Part shown: positions 60,386 through 64,000 of the stretch, piece after piece
How the letters are laid out: every line of letters starts with the position of its first letter
Numbering within the stretch: the stretch's first letter is position 1
Origin: Caldisericum exile_A
GTDB taxonomy: Bacteria; Caldisericota; Caldisericia; Caldisericales; Caldisericaceae
Reading direction: 5' to 3'
Assembly: GCF_047785965.1 (NCBI RefSeq)
Contig: NZ_JBLOBF010000008.1
Location: 1 to 64,000, forward strand
DNA length: 64,000 nucleotides
Notes under the pieces: generated by a model
Told to the model about the DNA's origin: nothing
Database searches by the model: none
Seen by the model: only the letters and a program-made list of their open reading frames with translations
Made by a program: the position numbers and the translations under genes

Positions 60386-61354
60386 GTGAGAAACTATCTA
60401 ATAAGAAGAGTGCTACAGATGATCCCGCTCTTTTTAGGGGTTGCTCTTATTACTTTTGCCGTTTTGAGCTTGGTTGGTGATCCATTTGCACAAATGGCAA
60501 TAAACCCAAGAATAAAGCCAGAGGATATTGCAAGATTAAGGCATGCCTGGGGGTTTGACCTTCCTTGGTACCTTCGATTCTTTAAATGGTTCTGGTCAAT
60601 GATTACCGGTAATTGGGGTGTTTCCATTTTTGCAGGTGGAAAGCCTGTTACTGAACTTGTTGCTCGTGCGATTACGTATACTTTAAGATTTTCTCTTGCT
60701 TCACTTATTTTAGCATTTGTGGTTGGTGTTCCAATCGGTATTTATTCTGCATTGCACCAATACACATTTTTTGACTATTTCTTTACTTTCTTTGCATTTT
60801 TTGGAATGTCTATGCCAACTTTCTGGTTTGGTTTTATTCTTATGATGATCTTTGGTTTAAAGTTGGGGTGGCTTCCTTTGGGTGGTGTAATGACGCCTGG
60901 AATTGAGACTGCACCATTATTTGCGAGGATTCTTGACCAGGCTAAATATATGGTTCTTCCTGTAATAGTGCTTTCGCTTTTTAGTATGGGTTCTTGGATG
61001 CGTTATGCAAGAAGTTCTATGCTTGAAGTAATAAGACAAGATTATGTTAGAACCGCAAGAGCAAAAGGACTCCCAGAAAGAACAGTAATTTTTAAACATG
61101 CACTTAGGAATGCGTTAATTCCTATAATAACTCTCTTAGGTTTATCTTTACCTGGAATAATTTCAGGTGCAACAATTACTGAAACAGTTTTTAGTATTCC
61201 TGGTATGGGAAGGCTTACAGTTGATGCAATGCTTTCAAATGATTATCCTGTTGCAATGGTATGCTTGCTCCTTGAATCATCCCTTCTTATAGTTGGAAAT
61301 TTAATTGCAGATTTATTATATGCAGTTGTTGATCCACGTATAAGGTATAGTTAG
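60386..61354 (+). CDS. Oligopeptide/dipeptide ABC transporter permease (DppB/OppB-like)
   Basis: The 322-residue membrane protein has six spans and the DppB features RRVLQMIPLFLGVALITFAVL at the N-terminus, the LRFSLASLILAFVVGVPIG segment, and the coupling-helix motif YVRTARAKGLPERTVIFKHALRNA that contacts the ATPases. It starts at a GTG with AAGGAGG 11 bases upstream. It forms the channel with the DppC-like partner nine bases downstream. Confidence 0.93.
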   Translation: MRNYLIRRVLQMIPLFLGVALITFAVLSLVGDPFAQMAINPRIKPEDIARLRHAWGFDLPWYLRFFKWFWSMITGNWGVSIFAGGKPVTELVARAITYTLRFSLASLILAFVVGVPIGIYSALHQYTFFDYFFTFFAFFGMSMPTFWFGFILMMIFGLKLGWLPLGGVMTPGIETAPLFARILDQAKYMVLPVIVLSLFSMGSWMRYARSSMLEVIRQDYVRTARAKGLPERTVIFKHALRNALIPIITLLGLSLPGIISGATITETVFSIPGMGRLTVDAMLSNDYPVAMVCLLLESSLLIVGNLIADLLYAVVDPRIRYS

Positions 61355-61363
61355 GAGGTTAAT

Positions 61364-62257
61364 ATGGCAGTTGAAGCAACAAAAATTGAAGAGGTTCTTA
61401 CCGGCAGAGTAGAAACTTACTGGTATCTTGTTGGAAAAAGATTAAGAAAGCACAAGCTTGCAATGCTTTCTCTTGTTGTTCTTATTTTAATAATTCTTGC
61501 ATGTATAGTGGGTCCTTATATTTCGCCTTATAAAGTTTCAGAGCTCGGTTCCACTACAGAAGTTTTACAGCCGCCGAGTTGGAAGCATCCTCTTGGCACA
61601 GATGAACTTGGAAGAGATGTATTAACAAGACTCTTCTATGGAGGAAGAATTTCCCTTTTGGTAGGTTTTTCTTCAGTTGTTTCAGCACTACTTGTTGGAA
61701 TTATTGTAGGAGCGTATGCAGGTTATTTTGGTGGTTTTCTTGATACAATTCTTATGAGATTTACAGATATTATGTTTTCTATTCCAGTTATGCCACTTTT
61801 GATTGTTTTATCCTCTGTTATTCCAGGTGCCGGTGTTTGGAAGATAGTTTTGGTAATTGCTATATTCGGTTGGATGACCGATGCAAGAATTGTTCGTGGT
61901 ATGTTTTTGTCGCTTAGAGAAAATGAATATGTTGAGGCAGCAAGGGCAATTGGTGTTTCCAATAACAGAATTATTTGGAGACATATACTTCCGAATTCTT
62001 TTGCTCCAATTATTGTTTCAGCAACGCTTGGTGTTGGAGGAAATATCATATACGAAGCAGCATTAAGCTATCTTGGATTTGGCGTTATGCCACCAGCACC
62101 TTCTTGGGGAAATATGCTTCAGAACGCACAATATGCTATGGCAATTGCACCATGGCTTGTGTGGTCTCCTGGTCTTGCCATGTTTATAACTGTTCTTGCA
62201 TTTAATTATCTTGGTGACGGTCTCCGTGATGCAATGGATCCGAAACTTTATAGGTAG
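61364..62257 (+). CDS. Oligopeptide/dipeptide ABC transporter permease (DppC/OppC-like)
   Basis: The 297-residue protein has an N-terminal DppC-type helix, the conserved HPLGTDELGRDVLTRLFYGGR segment near residues 67-87 in two parts, and the coupling helix EYVEAARAIGVSNNRIIWRHILPN. It partners the DppB-like permease. The ATG follows a GGAGG site. Substrate cannot be set from sequence; peptides are likely, sugars are possible because some thermophile transporters of this family move oligosaccharides. Confidence 0.93.
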   Translation: MAVEATKIEEVLTGRVETYWYLVGKRLRKHKLAMLSLVVLILIILACIVGPYISPYKVSELGSTTEVLQPPSWKHPLGTDELGRDVLTRLFYGGRISLLVGFSSVVSALLVGIIVGAYAGYFGGFLDTILMRFTDIMFSIPVMPLLIVLSSVIPGAGVWKIVLVIAIFGWMTDARIVRGMFLSLRENEYVEAARAIGVSNNRIIWRHILPNSFAPIIVSATLGVGGNIIYEAALSYLGFGVMPPAPSWGNMLQNAQYAMAIAPWLVWSPGLAMFITVLAFNYLGDGLRDAMDPKLYR

Positions 62258-62264
62258 GTGAGAT

Positions 62265-63266
62265 ATGGAAAGAGAAGAAACTTTACTTGACGTAAGAAAT
62301 TTAAAGACTTACTTTTTTACAGATGATGGCGTAGTTAAGGCAGTTGACGGAATGAGTTTTACGATTCGAAAAGGTGAAGTTTTAGGACTTGTAGGAGAAA
62401 GTGGATGTGGTAAATCTGTTGCATCTTTATCTATAATGCAGCTTGTTGAACCTCCTGGAAAAATTGTTGAGGGAGAAATTATTTTTAAAGGTGAGGATCT
62501 TCTCAAGAAAACTCCGGAACAGATGAGAAAAATTAGGGGTTCTGAAATTGCGATGATCTTCCAAGAGCCGATGACTTCCTTAAATCCTGTTTATACAATT
62601 GGTAATCAAATAATGGAAGCGATTCTTATCCACCAGGATTTAAGTGAGGAAGAAGCAAAAAAGAGAACAATTGAACTTCTAAGGCTTGTTGGAATTCCAG
62701 AGCCTGAAAGAAGATTTAATCAATATCCACATGAATTAAGTGGTGGAATGAGACAGAGGGTAATGATTGCAATGGCAATGTCCTGTAATCCAGATCTTCT
62801 TATTTCAGATGAAGCAACAACAGCACTTGACGTAACAATTCAAGCACAAATACTTGAGCTTATGAAAGATCTTCAAAGAAAAACTGGTATGGCAATTCTT
62901 TTTATTACACATGACCTCGCGCTTGTTGCAGAAATGGCTCATTCCGTTGCAGTTGCATACACTGGAAAAATCGTTGAGTACGGAGATGTTTATCAGATAT
63001 TTAAGAAGCCAAGACATCCTTATACTTATGGTCTTTTAAGTTCCGTACCCAGTTTAAAAACAGAAAAGACAAAAACACCACTTCCTGCAATTGAGGGAAT
63101 GGTGCCAAACCCGTATAAAATGCCAAGTGGATGCCACTTTAATCCAAGGTGTCCTTTTGCAACGGAACGTTGCAGGAAGGAGATGCCTGAACTTGCAGAA
63201 ATTGAACCCGGGCATCTTGTGAGATGTTTCCATCCAGTTGCTGTTGAGAAGGAGGCTGTGTCATGA
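62265..63266 (+). CDS. Oligopeptide ABC transporter ATPase (DppD/OppD-like)
   Basis: The 333-residue ATPase shows Walker A GESGCGKSVA, the Q loop FQEPMTSLNPV, signature LSGGMRQRVMIAMA, Walker B LLISDEATTALD and the switch histidine in FITHDLALV. The C-terminal extension has four cysteines (CHFNPRCPFATERC and RCFHPV), a region that in related transporters binds a [4Fe-4S] cluster. It overlaps the next ATPase start by four bases. Confidence 0.95.
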   Translation: MEREETLLDVRNLKTYFFTDDGVVKAVDGMSFTIRKGEVLGLVGESGCGKSVASLSIMQLVEPPGKIVEGEIIFKGEDLLKKTPEQMRKIRGSEIAMIFQEPMTSLNPVYTIGNQIMEAILIHQDLSEEEAKKRTIELLRLVGIPEPERRFNQYPHELSGGMRQRVMIAMAMSCNPDLLISDEATTALDVTIQAQILELMKDLQRKTGMAILFITHDLALVAEMAHSVAVAYTGKIVEYGDVYQIFKKPRHPYTYGLLSSVPSLKTEKTKTPLPAIEGMVPNPYKMPSGCHFNPRCPFATERCRKEMPELAEIEPGHLVRCFHPVAVEKEAVS

Positions 63267-64000
63267 GAAAATTGGTTGAAGTGCAAAATTTAATTAAATA
63301 TTTTCCGGTTTTAGGTGGAGTTTTCTCCCGACCAGTTGCATGGGTTAAAGCTGTTGATGATGTTTCTTTTCACATCTTTGAAGGAGAAACCTTTGGACTT
63401 GTGGGTGAAAGTGGAAGCGGAAAAACAACAGCAGGAAAAACAATAATAAGACTTATAGAGCCTACAAAAGGAAAAATTATTTTTGATGGCAAAGATATAA
63501 CAAAACTACCAGAAAATCAGCTTAGACCGATAAGAAGAGAAATGCAAATTATTTTCCAAGACCCTTATGGATCGCTTAATCCAAGAATGCCAATTGGAGA
63601 GATTATTCGTGAACCACTTTTAGTGCATGGTATTGGTGATAAAAAGGAGCAAGAGGAAAGAGTTGTTGAAATAATGAAACTTGTTGGTTTGCGTCCTGAA
63701 TACCTTCGTAGGTATCCTCACGAATTCTCAGGTGGACAGAGGCAAAGAATTGGTATTGCTCGTGCAATAGTTTTGAATCCAAAGTTCGTTGTGGCAGATG
63801 AACCTGTTTCGGCACTTGATGCTTCAATTCAAGCACAGGTACTTAACCTTCTTCTTGAGCTACAACAAAAACTTGCCCTTACATACTTACTTGTTGCTCA
63901 TAACTTGGCTGTGGTAAGGCACGTATCGGATAGAATTGGCGTTATGTATCTTGGAAAGATCGTTGAAGTTGCTGAAACAAAAGAACTATTTTCTACTCCT
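63263..64000 (+). CDS. Oligopeptide ABC transporter ATPase (DppF/OppF-like), 3' end outside window
   Basis: The frame begins at an ATG overlapping the previous stop (ATGA), with GGAGG upstream, and stays open to the last base (246 codons). It shows Walker A GESGSGKTTAGK, the Q loop FQDPYGSLNPRM, signature FSGGQRQRIGIARA, Walker B VVADEPVSALD and switch histidine VAHNLAVV, as in the second ATPase of dipeptide transporters. The C-terminal part is cut by the window end. Confidence 0.94.
   Translation, partial: MRKLVEVQNLIKYFPVLGGVFSRPVAWVKAVDDVSFHIFEGETFGLVGESGSGKTTAGKTIIRLIEPTKGKIIFDGKDITKLPENQLRPIRREMQIIFQDPYGSLNPRMPIGEIIREPLLVHGIGDKKEQEERVVEIMKLVGLRPEYLRRYPHEFSGGQRQRIGIARAIVLNPKFVVADEPVSALDASIQAQVLNLLLELQQKLALTYLLVAHNLAVVRHVSDRIGVMYLGKIVEVAETKELFSTP

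Noticed and set aside
1..64000. tRNA, rRNA, CRISPR array, insertion sequence, prophage, riboswitch or T-box leader
   Set aside because: Gaps are short and none shows cloverleaf, regular spaced repeats, transposase coding or leader folding by eye. valS has only 13 bases before it, too little for a T-box. A covariance-model search would be decisive.

Overview
The window is AT-rich, densely packed bacterial chromosome. It has 66 protein genes, two of them cut by the window ends, many start/stop overlaps, and no gene-free stretch longer than about 150 bases. I saw no tRNA or rRNA genes, CRISPR array, insertion sequence or prophage. The gene set suggests a strictly anaerobic, probably thermophilic bacterium: an Rnf ion pump, an NAD-linked formate dehydrogenase with hydrogenase-type NuoE/NuoF modules, Lys/Glu-rich proteins, an SLH-domain surface protein and a full peptidoglycan pathway. 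The phylum cannot be fixed from sequence alone. A deep thermophilic lineage such as Caldisericota, Thermotogota or a relative would fit, but this is only a guess.

Layout. (1) 1-7200: the end of gltX, rsmE, an HD-domain gene, a TPR/F420-ligase-like fusion, an ECF sigma factor with a putative membrane anti-sigma partner, and groES-groEL behind a sigma-A promoter with a CIRCE-like operator. (2) 7260-10815: tsaE-tsaB-rimI-tsaD, the t6A tRNA-modification genes, plus a zinc alcohol dehydrogenase. (3) 10812-15833, minus strand: murI, a cell-wall amidase, smpB, an RluD-type pseudouridine synthase and lspA. (4) 15933-20815: a PPC-domain protein, valS, folC and a small membrane zinc-ribbon protein. (5) 20819-25320: rnfCDGEAB, with an RnfB that lacks its ferredoxin domain. 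(6) 25366-28395: a 1009-residue membrane protein with a PIN-like C-terminus. (7) 28388-40008: a formate/electron-transfer island. It has two DRTGG-type regulators (one fused to a GHKL ATPase), an HTH regulator, two NuoE/NuoF pairs, a GHKL ATPase, a cysteine-free ferredoxin-fold protein, a molybdenum formate dehydrogenase, a formate channel, MobA and a divergent FdhD. (8) 40044-56134: a near-complete dcw cluster from rsmH to ftsZ. (9) 56138-64000: a HlyD-like protein, a second ECF sigma factor with a partner, and an oligopeptide ABC transporter whose binding protein carries SLH domains.

How the parts fit. The formate dehydrogenase island and Rnf together suggest energy conservation by moving electrons between formate, NAD(H) and ferredoxin, with Rnf coupling ferredoxin:NAD oxidoreduction to an ion gradient. 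The window is most unusual here. NuoE/NuoF are duplicated, the second NuoF and a stand-alone ferredoxin-fold protein have lost all [2Fe-2S] ligand cysteines, RnfB is reduced to its membrane anchor and one cluster-binding domain, and FdhD lacks its CxxC motif. A second theme is transcription start architecture: several genes without a Shine-Dalgarno sequence have a TATAAT-like box only 6-8 bases before the start codon, which suggests leaderless mRNAs.
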